Assembly: GCF_014836885.1 (NCBI RefSeq)
Contig: NZ_JACSPY010000016.1
Coordinates: 1 to 60,442, forward strand
Direction: 5' to 3'
Length of the DNA stretch: 60,442 nucleotides
Source: Brevibacterium gallinarum
GTDB lineage: Bacteria; Actinomycetota; Actinomycetes; Actinomycetales; Brevibacteriaceae
This document shows, piece after piece, positions 18,469-27,787 of this stretch. The stretch's first letter is position 1; the number at the start of each line of letters is the position of its first letter. A program made the translations under genes and the position numbers. The notes beneath the pieces were generated by a model. It had not been told where the DNA came from, did not search any database, and saw only the letters and a list, made by a program, of their open reading frames with translations.

Positions 18469-19721
18469 GTGTCGGTCGAGGCGAATCTCAAGGCTCCAGC
18501 GTTTCGGCAGCTGTGGGGCGCCAACCTGTTCACCAATGTTGCCGCCCTGTTCTTCACGTTCAGCGCCAACGTCATCATGGTCAACGTCCTGCACGCGAGT
18601 GCCTTCGCGGTAGGGCTGCTCGACGCCGTGACATACACCGGCACGCTGCTCTTCGGTTTCGTGGTCGGCACCTGGATCGATCGGTGGGGTCACAAGCGGG
18701 TGCTCGTGGTCAGCACGATCCTCCGCGGGTGCGCTCTCGCATTCATTCCCATCGCGTACTTCGCGGGGATCCTGACACCGTGGCGGATCATCGTCCTCGG
18801 AGTGGCGGTGAGCATCTGCGATGTGTTCTTCCAGACCGCGCACACCAGTGTTCTTCCCTCGATCGTCGGCCGCGACCATGTCTGAGAGGCTTCTGCGCGC
18901 CTCCAATCGACTGACCAGGTGTGGCGGCTCGTGGGCCCGGGCGCCGCCGGCCAACTCGCGCGGATCATGGCGGTGCCGCTGATGCCGATCATCGGCGTGG
19001 TCTCAGTGGTCGTGGCCGCGGTACTGGCCGCGCTTCTGCCGCCTGACCCTCCCCGCCCACCGAAGGCAGAACGGGATCGCTTCTGGCAATCGGTGCGCGC
19101 AGGGTTGAGCTTCATCTGGCATCACGCGACCATCCGCAAGCTCCTGTCCGCTGCTGCGCTGAACAATCTGGCGGTCGGGTTCTATGGCGCCGTCATTGCG
19201 ACGTTCATCCTGCGTGAGCTGTCGATCAACGCTGCAGCCTATGGCGTCCTCATGTCGCTGGGAGCGATCGGCGGCATCGTGTCCTCATTTGTCAGCCACC
19301 GGATCGGCAAAACTCTTGGCCCGCTGCGCACCGTGTTCATCGCCGCGTGCATGATCCCGATCGGCCTCGGTGTGCTGCCGCTAGCCTCGTACTTCCCGTC
19401 CCCGACGATCGCGGTCGGGGCATCCGAGCTGATCTTCAGCTTCGCTGTCGTGCTCTACACGGTGCAGACGACGGGCATCAATGCACGGCTCATCCCCGTC
19501 GACCTGATGGCGCGTGTGACCTCCGCACGCCGCACGGTTTCGCTCGGTTCGGCCACGCTCGGTGCGCTGATCGGCGCCGTGCTCGCCGGTTTTGCGCCTC
19601 TGACGGTGCCCTGTGGATTGCGGTGGGACTGTCCATCTTGCAGCTGCTGCCGCTGCTGCGCACCGGCGCGCCGCGTTGGGCAGACGTTGAGCCCCCTCCG
19701 GAGGCTGCATCCGCTCACTGA
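18469..19721 (+). pseudogene. MFS transporter with in-frame stop and frameshift
   Basis: Remnant of an EntS/MFS_3-type efflux protein of about 415 residues. The N-terminal part runs from the GTG at 18469 to a TGA at 18883-18885. The same frame then continues with EASARLQSTDQVWRLVGPG, so the stop is a simple nonsense codon. Near 19605 a one-base loss shifts the frame: GFAPLT continues as GALWIAVGLSILQLLPLL to the TGA ending at 19721. Helices on both sides look intact, so inactivation is probably recent. A GTG or ATG restart after the stop could express a truncated half, but that is unlikely to transport. Confidence 0.85.
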
Positions 19722-19739
19722 CAGGCCGCGGGCGACCGG

Positions 19740-21224
19740 TCAGGGGACGTGGCAGATGGCCTTGTCGTCCTCGTCCTTGCTCTTGCCGCCTTCCGGCTGA
19801 GCTGCGCTGACATGCATGCCGCCGGTGGCCAGGGCCACGCCGGCCGGAGCGGAGAGACCTGCGGCGGTGTCTTCGGCGTCCTTCTCGGAGGCCTCAATCG
19901 TCGAGGAGACGAGCTCGTGGACGGCGGCGAAATCCGGGTGGGTGGGGTTGACCCGCGGCGGGGTGAGGTTGAGCGATTCCATCTGGTGCTCCCGCGACTT
20001 CATCGCCAGGTCGACGAACGTGTCGACCTGCAGCTGCGGGATGTCGGTGGAGACCACCTCGGGGGCGGCCTTGGCGATGTCCTGGAAGCGCAGCATCACC
20101 GTTGAGGCGTCGAGTTGTTTGAGCATCGCCTGCTGCACGCAGCGCTGACGGACCATGCGCTCATAGTCGCTGGAGAACTCCCGCGAGCGGGCGTACCACA
20201 GCGCGTGGTAGCCGTCGAGGTGCTGCTCACCGGGTTCGATCCAGCCTTTGACCGGGCCGTGCTTGCCGGTCTCCGGGTTGACCTTCGAGGAGATCGGCAC
20301 GCGCTTGCCGGAGACGATGTCGATGCCGCCCATCGCGTCGATGAGCTGCTCGAATCCCTTCAGGTCGATCATCGCGTAGTACTGCACCTTGAGCCCGGTG
20401 ATGCCCTCGGCGGCGTCCTTGGTCGCCTGGACGCCGGCGGGAGCCTTGCCGTCGAACTCTTCAGCGTGCTTCTCACCCTGCTGGTAGACGGCGTTGAGGA
20501 TGCACTCGTCACCGCAGTTGAAGCCCTGCGGGTAGTGCTTGTGCAGCGGCGACTCCTCGGGGAAGGGCACGTTCTGCATATTGCGCGGCATCCCGATGCT
20601 CACCGCCTTGCCGGTCTTCGCGTCGATCGAGATGAGCGAGAGGCTGTCCGGACGGATGCCGGTGCGGCCCTTGCCGGCATCAGAGCCGAGCAGCAGGATG
20701 TTGTAGCGGCCGTCGACAGCGCGCTGTCCCCAGCCGGCGGCGAACACATCGGTCATGAGCTGACGCTGGCTGTTGATCATCATCGTTCCCCACGCCAGTC
20801 CCCCGCCGATGACGAGCGTGCACACGAGGCTGGCGGCCAGGAATGTGCGCCGCACCTTCGGTGACAGCGTCACGAGTTTCACGCGGCGCACGGTGTCGAG
20901 CAGGCACACGACCCAGTTCAGCGTGAACACGGCGAGGAAGGCGGTGACGCCGGTGAGCACGAACGGGTTGGTGCCCAGGGTGATGAGGAAGCCGCGGGCG
21001 AAGATCGCGGTCAATGCGGCGATGAGCAGCAGCGCCCAGCCGATGAGGGTGAGGATGAGCGAGAACTTCGCCCAGCGGCGCACCCCGAACAGCGACTGCG
21101 CGGAACCCGGCACAAGGATCGTCGAGGCCAGCAGGATCCAGCCGCGGGCATTGCGCACCGGCTGAGTGGCGTGCTCGGGATAGCGCACCGGGTCGATGTA
21201 CTTCAGGGGCCTGCGCTCGGCCAT
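19740..21224 (-). CDS. LytR-CpsA-Psr (LCP) family protein
   Basis: 494-residue membrane enzyme of the family that attaches undecaprenyl-linked polymers to peptidoglycan. There are three or four N-terminal membrane segments (about 28-48, 51-78, 82-110, 127-150), more than the usual one. The LCP domain begins at NILLLGSDAGKGRTGIRPDS, with Asp182, Arg187, Arg191 and Asp193, and MPRN (Arg214). The extracytoplasmic tail is about 110 residues. GGAGG lies 6 bases before the ATG. It converges on the broken MFS gene 18 bases away. Confidence 0.93.
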   Translation of the reverse strand: MAERRPLKYIDPVRYPEHATQPVRNARGWILLASTILVPGSAQSLFGVRRWAKFSLILTLIGWALLLIAALTAIFARGFLITLGTNPFVLTGVTAFLAVFTLNWVVCLLDTVRRVKLVTLSPKVRRTFLAASLVCTLVIGGGLAWGTMMINSQRQLMTDVFAAGWGQRAVDGRYNILLLGSDAGKGRTGIRPDSLSLISIDAKTGKAVSIGMPRNMQNVPFPEESPLHKHYPQGFNCGDECILNAVYQQGEKHAEEFDGKAPAGVQATKDAAEGITGLKVQYYAMIDLKGFEQLIDAMGGIDIVSGKRVPISSKVNPETGKHGPVKGWIEPGEQHLDGYHALWYARSREFSSDYERMVRQRCVQQAMLKQLDASTVMLRFQDIAKAAPEVVSTDIPQLQVDTFVDLAMKSREHQMESLNLTPPRVNPTHPDFAAVHELVSSTIEASEKDAEDTAAGLSAPAGVALATGGMHVSAAQPEGGKSKDEDDKAICHVP

Positions 21225-21568
21225 CGGCTGCCTCCTGTTCTGCTGGCGTGCGCTCTCACGTCCTCGTCATGGGCAGGTCGCACGCGCCGGAGGCGGTGTG
21301 ACGCGGGGTGCGGCAGCTGCGCCGCACGGGGACGTCGCGTCGTGTTCCGCTTCAGGGTATCGCGCATGCCTCCCGCAGTCTGGGAGCAAACGGCCGCGCG
21401 GCGCCGCGTGTCTGGAAGTCCGAAGGCGGTTCCCATCGCGCCTTCAGGCCGGCGCGGCTGCGGCGGTCGAGTATCCACAGGCTCCACCCGTCAGGGTATG
21501 GGAACACCTACACTCAGATCCACACGTCGGTGGACACCGCTGTCTGAAGTCACCCGGGGAGGTGGAAC
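21225..21568. other. Intergenic region, no gene seen
   Basis: This 344-base gap separates the divergent LCP gene and the small two-gene module. TACACT near 21508 is a possible -10 for the rightward genes, and GGGGAGG lies 6 bases before the ATG at 21569. I saw no stable structured RNA or coding potential on either strand. Confidence 0.4.
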
Positions 21569-21952
21569 ATGAGCCGGTTTGACGACCTCGCCAGTGACAC
21601 TCGATATGTGCCGACACCGCGGCATGTGTGCAGTGTCTACGACTTCTCAGTTCCGATTGCCGACAACCTCATGCTCGTCGTTCATCTGGAGACGTACAAG
21701 AACTTGGTGCGGACATTTTCCATCGAGGTCCAGCTCGACGGACGCCACGTGTGCGGAAGGATTGATACGTCGCATTCTCTCGTGCATCGTCACCAGTTCT
21801 ACCGGTCCGGAGGGCAGGTCGATCCGCCCCATGCCATTGAGCCGATCCCTGCTGGGATCGACGGAGCGAAGACCGTCGATAGAATGTTTGAAGAGGCTTA
21901 CACCATGATGCTCGAGAGAGCTGAGGACATCGCCAGGAGGTGGAACCGGTGA
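21569..21952 (+). CDS. Small protein of unknown function, first of a coupled pair
   Basis: 127 residues, mixed alpha/beta, not recognised with confidence. Its central part reads VQLDGRHVCGRIDTSH followed by LVHRHQFYRSGG, an Asp/His-rich pattern loosely like the HxH segment of DUF6516/TumE-type toxins. The C-terminal helix (VDRMFEEAYTMMLERAEDIARRW) is amphipathic. A strong GGGGAGG site precedes the ATG. The stop overlaps the next start as GTGA, the tight coupling common in toxin-antitoxin and other stoichiometric pairs. Function is inferred only as a possibility. Confidence 0.6.
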   Translation: MSRFDDLASDTRYVPTPRHVCSVYDFSVPIADNLMLVVHLETYKNLVRTFSIEVQLDGRHVCGRIDTSHSLVHRHQFYRSGGQVDPPHAIEPIPAGIDGAKTVDRMFEEAYTMMLERAEDIARRWNR

Positions 21953-22317
21953 CCTGGAAAGCTGACCCACAGGCCGCGCTCAATGCAGCCCGGGCTATGC
22001 GCCGGCCCGCGATCACGGATTTCCTTCGCGAGCATGCCCCGTCTGAGTGGCGCATTGTTCCTGCCGTCGCGGCCGATCCACTCGGCGACATCGTGCGGCA
22101 GTTCGACGGAGACAGCGGCATCGTCATGTTCACGCGTTCGAAGGACGTTGTCGATGTGCTCGTCCTCAACGCAGCGGAGCACGGGGCCTCAGCTGGGTCT
22201 GCTGCCCCGCTGCTCACTGGCACCGTCGGCGACCTCATTGCCGAGTTCGACCGGCTCGATCGCGAGTTCCCTGCGCAGCCGGCAGCCCAGCGCCTCACTT
22301 TCGACCTGGCTGCCTGA
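21949..22317 (+). CDS. Small protein of unknown function, second of a coupled pair
   Basis: 122 residues from the GTG at 21949, which overlaps the upstream stop (GTGA) and has AGGAGG 8 bases before it. A GTG three codons upstream is possible but sits on that ribosome site. The protein is acidic, beginning TWKADPQAALNAARAMRRP, with a central strand-rich part (GIVMFTRSKDVVDVLVLNAA) and a C-terminal helix. No DNA-binding motif was seen. It presumably works with its partner. A strong hairpin lies just downstream. Confidence 0.6.
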   Translation: MTWKADPQAALNAARAMRRPAITDFLREHAPSEWRIVPAVAADPLGDIVRQFDGDSGIVMFTRSKDVVDVLVLNAAEHGASAGSAAPLLTGTVGDLIAEFDRLDREFPAQPAAQRLTFDLAA

Positions 22318-22325
22318 GCGTACAG

Positions 22326-22366
22326 TACGGCGGTCCGGGCAGATGTTTCCTGCCCGGACCGCTGTA
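22326..22366. terminator. Bidirectional hairpin terminator
   Basis: GCGGTCCGGGCA (22330-22341) pairs perfectly with TGCCCGGACCGC (22351-22362) around a 9-base loop containing TTT, with TAC/GTA extending the stem. It lies between convergent genes and can serve both. Confidence 0.8.
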
Positions 22367-22380
22367 TCAGGCCAGAGACC

Positions 22381-23529
22381 TCAGCCCAGCAGCTTGCGTC
22401 CCATGACGAGGCGCTGGATCTGGTTGGTGCCTTCGTAGATTTGGGTGATCTTGGCATCGCGCATCATCCGCTCGACCGGGTGATCCTGCACGTAGCCGGC
22501 GCCGCCGAGCAGCTGCACGGCATCGGTGGTGATCTCCATGGCGACATCCGAGGCGTAGGCCTTGGCGGCGGCGCCGAAGTAGCCGAGGTCGTCATCATTG
22601 CGCTCGCTCTTGGCCGCGGCGGCGTAGGTGAGCTGGCGCGCAGCTTCAAGCTTCATGCCCATGTCAGCGACCATGAACTGCAGAGCCTGGAACTCCGAGA
22701 CCGGCTTGCCGAACTGCTTGCGCTCCTTGATGTAGCCGATCGCGTAGTCGAGCGCTCCCTGGGCCACGCCGAGTGCCTGCGCGGCGATGGTGACGCGGGT
22801 GTGGTCGAGGGTCTGCAAGGCGATCTTGAGTCCCTGGCCCTCCTCGCCGACGATCCGGTCGCCGGGGATGCGGCAGTCCTCGAAGAACAGCTCACGGGTC
22901 GGGCTGCCCTTGATGCCGAGCTTGCGCTCCTTCTCACCGAAAGAGAAGCCCTCGTCGGACTTCTCGACGACGAAGGCGGAGATGTTGCGTCCGCGCGGCC
23001 CGTCGGGGTCGGTGACGGCCATGACGGTGTAGAAGTCGGACACGCCGGCATTCGTGATCCAGGTCTTGACGCCGTTGAGCACCCAGTCATCCCCGTCGCG
23101 TACCGCGCGGGTCTTCATGCTCGCGGTGTCGGAGCCGGCCTCGCGCTCGGACAGGCCGTAGGAGAATCCGGACTCGCCTGAGGCCACGGCCGGGAAGTAC
23201 TTCTGCTTGATCTCCTCGGAGCCGCCGATCTGCACCGGCATCGAGCCGAGCTTGTTGACCGCCGGGATGAGCGAAGACGACATGCAACCGCGGGCGACCT
23301 CTTCGATGACGATGGCAGTGGCCAGCGCATCGGCGCCGACGCCGCCGTACTCCTCGGGGATGTGCGGGGCGAAGAAGTCGGTGGCCACGAGTGCGTCGTG
23401 GGCTTCCTGCGGGTAACGGGCGTTGGCGTCGACGTCGGCTGCGTGCGGGGCGATCTTGGCGTCGACGACCTCGCGGACGGCTTCGCGGATCGCTTCGTGG
23501 TCCTCGCTCAGCTGGTAGATGTCGAACAT
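22381..23529 (-). CDS. Acyl-CoA dehydrogenase (FadE25-like)
   Basis: FAD enzyme, 382 residues, introducing a trans-2 double bond into acyl-CoA. The C-terminal motif IYEGTNQIQRL carries the catalytic Glu of the short/medium-chain type. LSEREAGSD and ITNAGVSDFY are the FAD and substrate loops. I chose the ATG at 23529 because AAGGAG precedes it and conserved sequence (MFDIYQLSEDH) begins there. Its position next to purE, purK and a GtrA gene matches fadE25 in mycobacteria. It is separate from the catabolic island's dehydrogenases. Confidence 0.93.
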   Translation of the reverse strand: MFDIYQLSEDHEAIREAVREVVDAKIAPHAADVDANARYPQEAHDALVATDFFAPHIPEEYGGVGADALATAIVIEEVARGCMSSSLIPAVNKLGSMPVQIGGSEEIKQKYFPAVASGESGFSYGLSEREAGSDTASMKTRAVRDGDDWVLNGVKTWITNAGVSDFYTVMAVTDPDGPRGRNISAFVVEKSDEGFSFGEKERKLGIKGSPTRELFFEDCRIPGDRIVGEEGQGLKIALQTLDHTRVTIAAQALGVAQGALDYAIGYIKERKQFGKPVSEFQALQFMVADMGMKLEAARQLTYAAAAKSERNDDDLGYFGAAAKAYASDVAMEITTDAVQLLGGAGYVQDHPVERMMRDAKITQIYEGTNQIQRLVMGRKLLG

Positions 23530-23586
23530 GTCTCTCCTTGTCAGGTGATGCGTCGGCACACACGTGCCGGGTCGGGTCGAGTGGGT

Positions 23587-24120
23587 TCAGCCGTCGAGCT
23601 GGTCGAGCAGCGCGCGGCCTTTGGCCTCGGCGGTGGCCTTGAGTTCGTCGCGGTAGGTGTCGAGTCGCTGCCGGATCGCAGCAGCGTCTGCTGACTCGCC
23701 TGCGCCGAGGATGCGGGCGGCGAGCAGGCCTGCGTTCTTGGCACCGCCGATCGAGACGGTCGCCACGGGCACACCGGCCGGCATCTGCACGATTGAGAGC
23801 AGGGAGTCCATCCCGTCGAGCTGCTTGAGCGGCACCGGCACGCCGATGACCGGCAGCGAGGTGACCGAGGCGAGCATGCCGGGCAGGTGGGCTGCTCCCC
23901 CGGCACCGGCGATGATGACACGGATCCCGCGCTCAGCGGCGGTGGCGCCCCATTCGATCATCTCGTGGGGCATCCGGTGGGCGGAGACCACCTCGGCGCT
24001 GGCGGAGATGCCGAGCTCGCCGAGCACGTCGGCGGCCGCGCGCATCGTCGGCCAGTCGGAGTCCGATCCCATCACAATGCCGACCCGGGCCGTTCCCGAG
24101 GCGGTGGCTGGCTCAGTCAT
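23587..24120 (-). CDS. purE: 5-(carboxyamino)imidazole ribonucleotide mutase
   Basis: Class I PurE, 177 residues. It converts N5-CAIR to CAIR in purine synthesis. GSDSDWPTM and SAHRMP carry the active-site residues, and [12 protein letters not shown] and [14 protein letters not shown] complete the core. Its ATG overlaps the purK stop by 4 bases (ATGA), so the two steps are translated together. Confidence 0.97.
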   Translation of the reverse strand: MTEPATASGTARVGIVMGSDSDWPTMRAAADVLGELGISASAEVVSAHRMPHEMIEWGATAAERGIRVIIAGAGGAAHLPGMLASVTSLPVIGVPVPLKQLDGMDSLLSIVQMPAGVPVATVSIGGAKNAGLLAARILGAGESADAAAIRQRLDTYRDELKATAEAKGRALLDQLDG

Positions 24121-25331
24121 GAACGGTTCCCTTCTGCAGCTGGGCCGGTGTCCCCGCCGACGAGGTGCTCTGCGCCTCCGGTGCGGTGGTCCGGATGCGG
24201 GTCGGGGTCGGTGCCGGCGATGTAGTCGGCGGCATGCCGGGCCCGGCGCAGCACCTCGGCGGCGTCGGTGCCGGTGAGGTTGACGTGGCCGAGCTTGCGG
24301 CCGGGCCGCACGGTCTTGCCGTACATGTGGATCTTGACCTGCGGGTCATGGGCCATGACGTGCAGGTAGGCGTGGTAGAGGTCCTCGCGGTCAGCACCGA
24401 GCACGTTGACCATCGCGGTCACCGGTGCGTGGGCGGCCGGGTCGCCCAGCGGCAGGTCGAGGACGGCGCGCAGGTGCTGTTCGAACTGCGAGGTGATCGA
24501 TCCGTCCTGGCTCCAGTGGCCGGTGTTGTGCGGACGCATCGCCAGTTCGTTGACGACGTAGCCCTCGGCCGTTTCGAACATCTCCATCGCCATGACACCG
24601 GTGACCTCGAGGCTGCCGGCCACCCGCAGCACATCGGCTGAGATCCGTTTGGCCAGCTCCTCATCGAGGCCGGGGGCAGGGGCGAGGGCCTCCTTGCAGA
24701 TCCCGTCCTGCTGGTAGGTCGCCACGACCGGCCACACGGCGGTCTGGCCCATCGGCGAGCGGGCGACCATGACGGCGAGTTCGCGGGTGAAGTCGATCTT
24801 CTCTTCTGCCAGCAGCGGCCTGCCCTCAGCCAGCCAGTCGGCGGCCTCGGAAGCGGTCTCGATGACGCGCACGCCGTGGCCGTCGTAGCCGCCGCGCGGG
24901 GTCTTGAGGATGAGCGGGAAGCCGATCTCAGCACCGAAGGCTTCGAGCTCCTCGACCCTCGTCACCTGCGCCCAGCGCGGGTTCGGCAGCCCGAGTTCGT
25001 CCATCTTCGCCCGCATGACGAGCTTGTCCTGGGCGTGGATGAGCGCCTCGGGACCGGGATGGCACGGGTGGCCCGCCTCGGCGAGTGCACGCAGGTGCTC
25101 CGGCGGCACGTGCTCATGGTCGAAGGTGAGGACGTCGACGGTCTCAGCGAAGGCCTTGAGCGTCGGATAGTCGCGGTAGTCGCCGACGGTCACATGGGCG
25201 GAGACCTCGGTGGCGCAGACATCGTCGCTTTCGGCCAGCACGTGGAATCCCACGCCCAGCGCCTCGGCGGCCGGGGCCATCATGCGCGCCAGCTGGCCTC
25301 CGCCGATCACTCCTACTTTGGGAAAAGTCAC
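24117..25331 (-). CDS. purK: 5-(carboxyamino)imidazole ribonucleotide synthase
   Basis: ATP-grasp carboxylase, 404 residues, making N5-CAIR from AIR, bicarbonate and ATP. It begins [17 protein letters not shown], the PurK N-terminal nucleotide loop. [17 protein letters not shown] and [13 protein letters not shown] are the ATP-grasp and product-binding motifs. The GTG at 25331 is preceded by TACAGT plus exactly 6 bases and no ribosome site, so a leaderless mRNA is likely. The open frame extends upstream but that sequence is unlike PurK. Confidence 0.95.
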   Translation of the reverse strand: MTFPKVGVIGGGQLARMMAPAAEALGVGFHVLAESDDVCATEVSAHVTVGDYRDYPTLKAFAETVDVLTFDHEHVPPEHLRALAEAGHPCHPGPEALIHAQDKLVMRAKMDELGLPNPRWAQVTRVEELEAFGAEIGFPLILKTPRGGYDGHGVRVIETASEAADWLAEGRPLLAEEKIDFTRELAVMVARSPMGQTAVWPVVATYQQDGICKEALAPAPGLDEELAKRISADVLRVAGSLEVTGVMAMEMFETAEGYVVNELAMRPHNTGHWSQDGSITSQFEQHLRAVLDLPLGDPAAHAPVTAMVNVLGADREDLYHAYLHVMAHDPQVKIHMYGKTVRPGRKLGHVNLTGTDAAEVLRRARHAADYIAGTDPDPHPDHRTGGAEHLVGGDTGPAAEGNRS

Positions 25332-25455
25332 AGCACCACTGTACCCGTCACCACACCATGTGCAGCCGGAGGGTCTCCAGCCGCCGGGCATGCGCGTCCG
25401 GTAATCTCGGAAGCGGCAGGAACCACGGATCCCGACGACAGACAGGTGCGCGGTC
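25332..25455. promoter_or_regulatory. Divergent promoter region purK/GtrA gene
   Basis: TACAGT (minus strand, 25343-25338) with a 6-base gap to the purK GTG is a leaderless -10. Rightward, TAATCT near 25401 is a possible -10 for the GtrA gene, which would then have a leader of about 45 bases. Confidence 0.5.
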
Positions 25456-25917
25456 ATGGAGATGCGCAAGGAGGCGAAGCGCGTAGCGAAGTTCTCCGTC
25501 GTCGGCCTCGTCGCCTTCGGCGTCGACTTCCTCGTCTTCAACCTGCTGCGCCCCGAGGCTCTGGGGATCGGCCCGATGTGGGCGAAGATCATCTCGGTTA
25601 CCCTCGCCACCCTCGTCGCCTGGCTCGGTTCGCGCTATTGGACGTTCAGGGACGGCAAGAACCGCTCAGCGACGCGTGAGGCGGTGTGGTTCTTCGTCGT
25701 CAACGCCATCGGCCTGCTCATCGCGATGGCCTGCCTGTGGGTCTCGCACTACCTGCTCGGCTTCCGCTCGGCGCTGGCCGACAACATCTCCGCCAATGTC
25801 GTCGGCGTCGGCTTGGGAAACATCTTCCGCTACCTCATGTACCGCCTCGTCGTCTACCGTGTGACCCCCAGGCGCAGGAAGCACCGCCGTGAGGTGCTGG
25901 CCCTCGACGAAAGCTGA
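25456..25917 (+). CDS. GtrA family membrane protein
   Basis: 153 residues with four membrane helices and the GtrA start KFSVVGLVAFGVDFLVFNLL. The SRYWTFR motif follows helix 2, and the C-terminus is basic. GtrA proteins are thought to flip lipid-linked sugars across the membrane or to assist wall polysaccharide synthesis. It diverges from purK, as in mycobacteria. Confidence 0.9.
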   Translation: MEMRKEAKRVAKFSVVGLVAFGVDFLVFNLLRPEALGIGPMWAKIISVTLATLVAWLGSRYWTFRDGKNRSATREAVWFFVVNAIGLLIAMACLWVSHYLLGFRSALADNISANVVGVGLGNIFRYLMYRLVVYRVTPRRRKHRREVLALDES

Positions 25918-25954
25918 CCGCCTGTCACTCCCCGCGCCCGAGGCGGTGGCCGGC

Positions 25955-27109
25955 TCAGGTGCGTAAGAGCGGGATTGCGAGTTCCTGGCTGGTGATCCCG
26001 CCGTGATGGCCGATGAGCGCTAGCGATGAGGGGGTGTCACGCTCGGAGTCGACGATGCCGGTGCCGGCATCGCAGACGACGATGACATCGCCGATCCGCT
26101 TGAGGTTCTCCGGCCTGACGGGTCCGAAGAAGCCGCGGGCGATCGCCTGCTCGCGGGTCATGACGAGCGCCCGTTCGGAAAGCGCCTCGGCGAACGCGGA
26201 CTGGGCGGTCTCGAGTGCGCCGGGCCGCACATACAGGTGCACGGCGCGCGGCTCACCGCCCACGCCGCGCAGCCCATCGCGCAGGTGCGGGTGTTCGGCG
26301 AGGTCGAGGCGGCCCTCATGGGGCACGTCGACCATGCCGTGATCGGCGGTGATGGCCAGCTGGGCGTCTTGCGGCAGGCCGTTGGCGAGCCGGGCGAGGT
26401 GTCCGTCGACCTCTTCGAGCTCTTCGAGCCAGTTCCAGGAGCCGAGTCCGTGGACGTGGCCGGTCTTGTCGAGGTTGCCCCAGTAGAAGTAGATGAGCCG
26501 GCGGCCCGGCCGGCGGGCCTCTTCGACGGCGTGGGCGACGCGCTCGCGCATCGTGTGCGAGCCGCGGAACCGGCCACCGCGCAGGGACGCCTGGTTGAGT
26601 CCGCGGCCGGCGAACTTCGGCTCGCCGAGGCTGACGACGTCGACCCCGGTGCTGGCGAGGCGTTCGAACATTGTTGCGTCGGGGACCCACACCTCGGGGT
26701 CGACGTCGGGGTCCCAGGTCAGCTGGTTGAACACGATCTCGCGTTCGGGGTCGAGCAGCTGGTAGCCGACCACCCCGTGGGCGCCGGGCAGCATCCCGGT
26801 GCCCAGGGAGGACAGCGAGTTCGCCGTCGTCGACGGGAACCCTGCGCTCATCGCGAGCATGTCCGGCAGCAGCCCGCGCAGGAACGGGGCGTGCGCGGCA
26901 CGGGCGCGCAGCAGTTCGGCGCCGAGCCCGTCGATGAGCGCAACGACCATGACCCGCGGTTCGGCATCGAAGCCGAGCTTCAGCGCCCGCTCAGCAGCTC
27001 CGTCGTCGAGGATCTCCCGGGCCCCGAGGCTGATCGCGGCAGCCGGGATGACATCGGAGAGCAGCGGGGAGTTGCGGTAGTCAGGTGCCTGGCTCGTCTG
27101 CATGCTCAC
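25955..27109 (-). CDS. Alkaline phosphatase superfamily phosphodiesterase/nucleotide pyrophosphatase
   Basis: 384 residues. MVVALIDGLGAELL begins the metal site, with the nucleophile Thr in FPSTTANS, GTGMLPGAHGVVGYQ next, and ITADHGMVDVP near the C-terminal half. No signal peptide is seen, so it is probably cytosolic. The GTG start overlaps the stop of the DUF5998 gene (GTGA). The substrate (nucleotide or other phosphodiester) is not determined. Confidence 0.88.
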   Translation of the reverse strand: MSMQTSQAPDYRNSPLLSDVIPAAAISLGAREILDDGAAERALKLGFDAEPRVMVVALIDGLGAELLRARAAHAPFLRGLLPDMLAMSAGFPSTTANSLSSLGTGMLPGAHGVVGYQLLDPEREIVFNQLTWDPDVDPEVWVPDATMFERLASTGVDVVSLGEPKFAGRGLNQASLRGGRFRGSHTMRERVAHAVEEARRPGRRLIYFYWGNLDKTGHVHGLGSWNWLEELEEVDGHLARLANGLPQDAQLAITADHGMVDVPHEGRLDLAEHPHLRDGLRGVGGEPRAVHLYVRPGALETAQSAFAEALSERALVMTREQAIARGFFGPVRPENLKRIGDVIVVCDAGTGIVDSERDTPSSLALIGHHGGITSQELAIPLLRT

Positions 27110-27708
27110 AGCCCGCCGGGCAGGCCTGCGCTGCGGCGGGCCTCGAAGACCTGGCGGCGCAGGTTGAGGGCGAAGTCGACAGCCTGGTCGACAGCGGCCT
27201 GGCCCTCGGCCTGGGCGGAGACCCGCAGGGTGACGTCCTCCGGATAGGTGGTTCCGGAGTAGCCGTGGTCGCCGTCGCAGTCGGGGTCCCCGCAGGTCTC
27301 AGGCACCGTGTCGATCCGGCGCATCGATCCCCAGCCCAGGGTGAGGGCGACCTCGACGGGCCGCTCACCGGGTGTGAAGTCGGCGGGATTGTCGTAGGTG
27401 CGGGAGATGAGCGCGGTGCGCACGCGGTCGAGCGCGATGTCCTCGGTGGTGGTGAGCCCGCGGGGCATGGTGCCGAGCACGGCCTGCGGTTCGTCGTCGA
27501 CGTGGGTGAGCAGCAGCCGGGTCGGGGTGAGGACGAAGGCGGTGAGGTGGCGGTGGATCGCGTCGAGGTCGACGTGGGTCTCCATGTGCACCAGGTGTGA
27601 GACGACCGGCTCACCGAACAGCGATTCGCTCAGCATCTCAGCGGCCAGCTGCGGATAGTACCCGGCTGACTGCAGGTCGTGGGCAAGTGATTGCGGGATC
27701 GTGGGCAT
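27106..27708 (-). CDS. DUF5998 family protein
   Basis: 200-residue actinobacterial protein of unknown function, with conserved HVDLDAIHRHLTAFVLTPTRLL, a Cys/Asp cluster CGDPDCDGDHGYSG that could bind metal, and SAQAEGQAAVDQAVDFA. The ATG at 27708 has no ribosome site but follows CACAAT plus 6 bases, so it may be leaderless. It is cotranscribed with the phosphodiesterase and diverges from the acetyltransferase gene. Confidence 0.82.
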   Translation of the reverse strand: MPTIPQSLAHDLQSAGYYPQLAAEMLSESLFGEPVVSHLVHMETHVDLDAIHRHLTAFVLTPTRLLLTHVDDEPQAVLGTMPRGLTTTEDIALDRVRTALISRTYDNPADFTPGERPVEVALTLGWGSMRRIDTVPETCGDPDCDGDHGYSGTTYPEDVTLRVSAQAEGQAAVDQAVDFALNLRRQVFEARRSAGLPGGL

Positions 27709-27787
27709 GCCCCCATTGTGCCCCACAGCCCGGCCTGCACCCCACCGGCACTACCGCCGGGTGCAGCCGAGTCACTATGCTGGCGTC

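Noticed and set aside
6210..25950. Recurring CCCGAGGCGGT motif as a REP-like element
   Set aside because: Most copies fall in coding frames as Pro-Glu-Ala-Val codons and vary; only two are intergenic, both in hairpin terminators.
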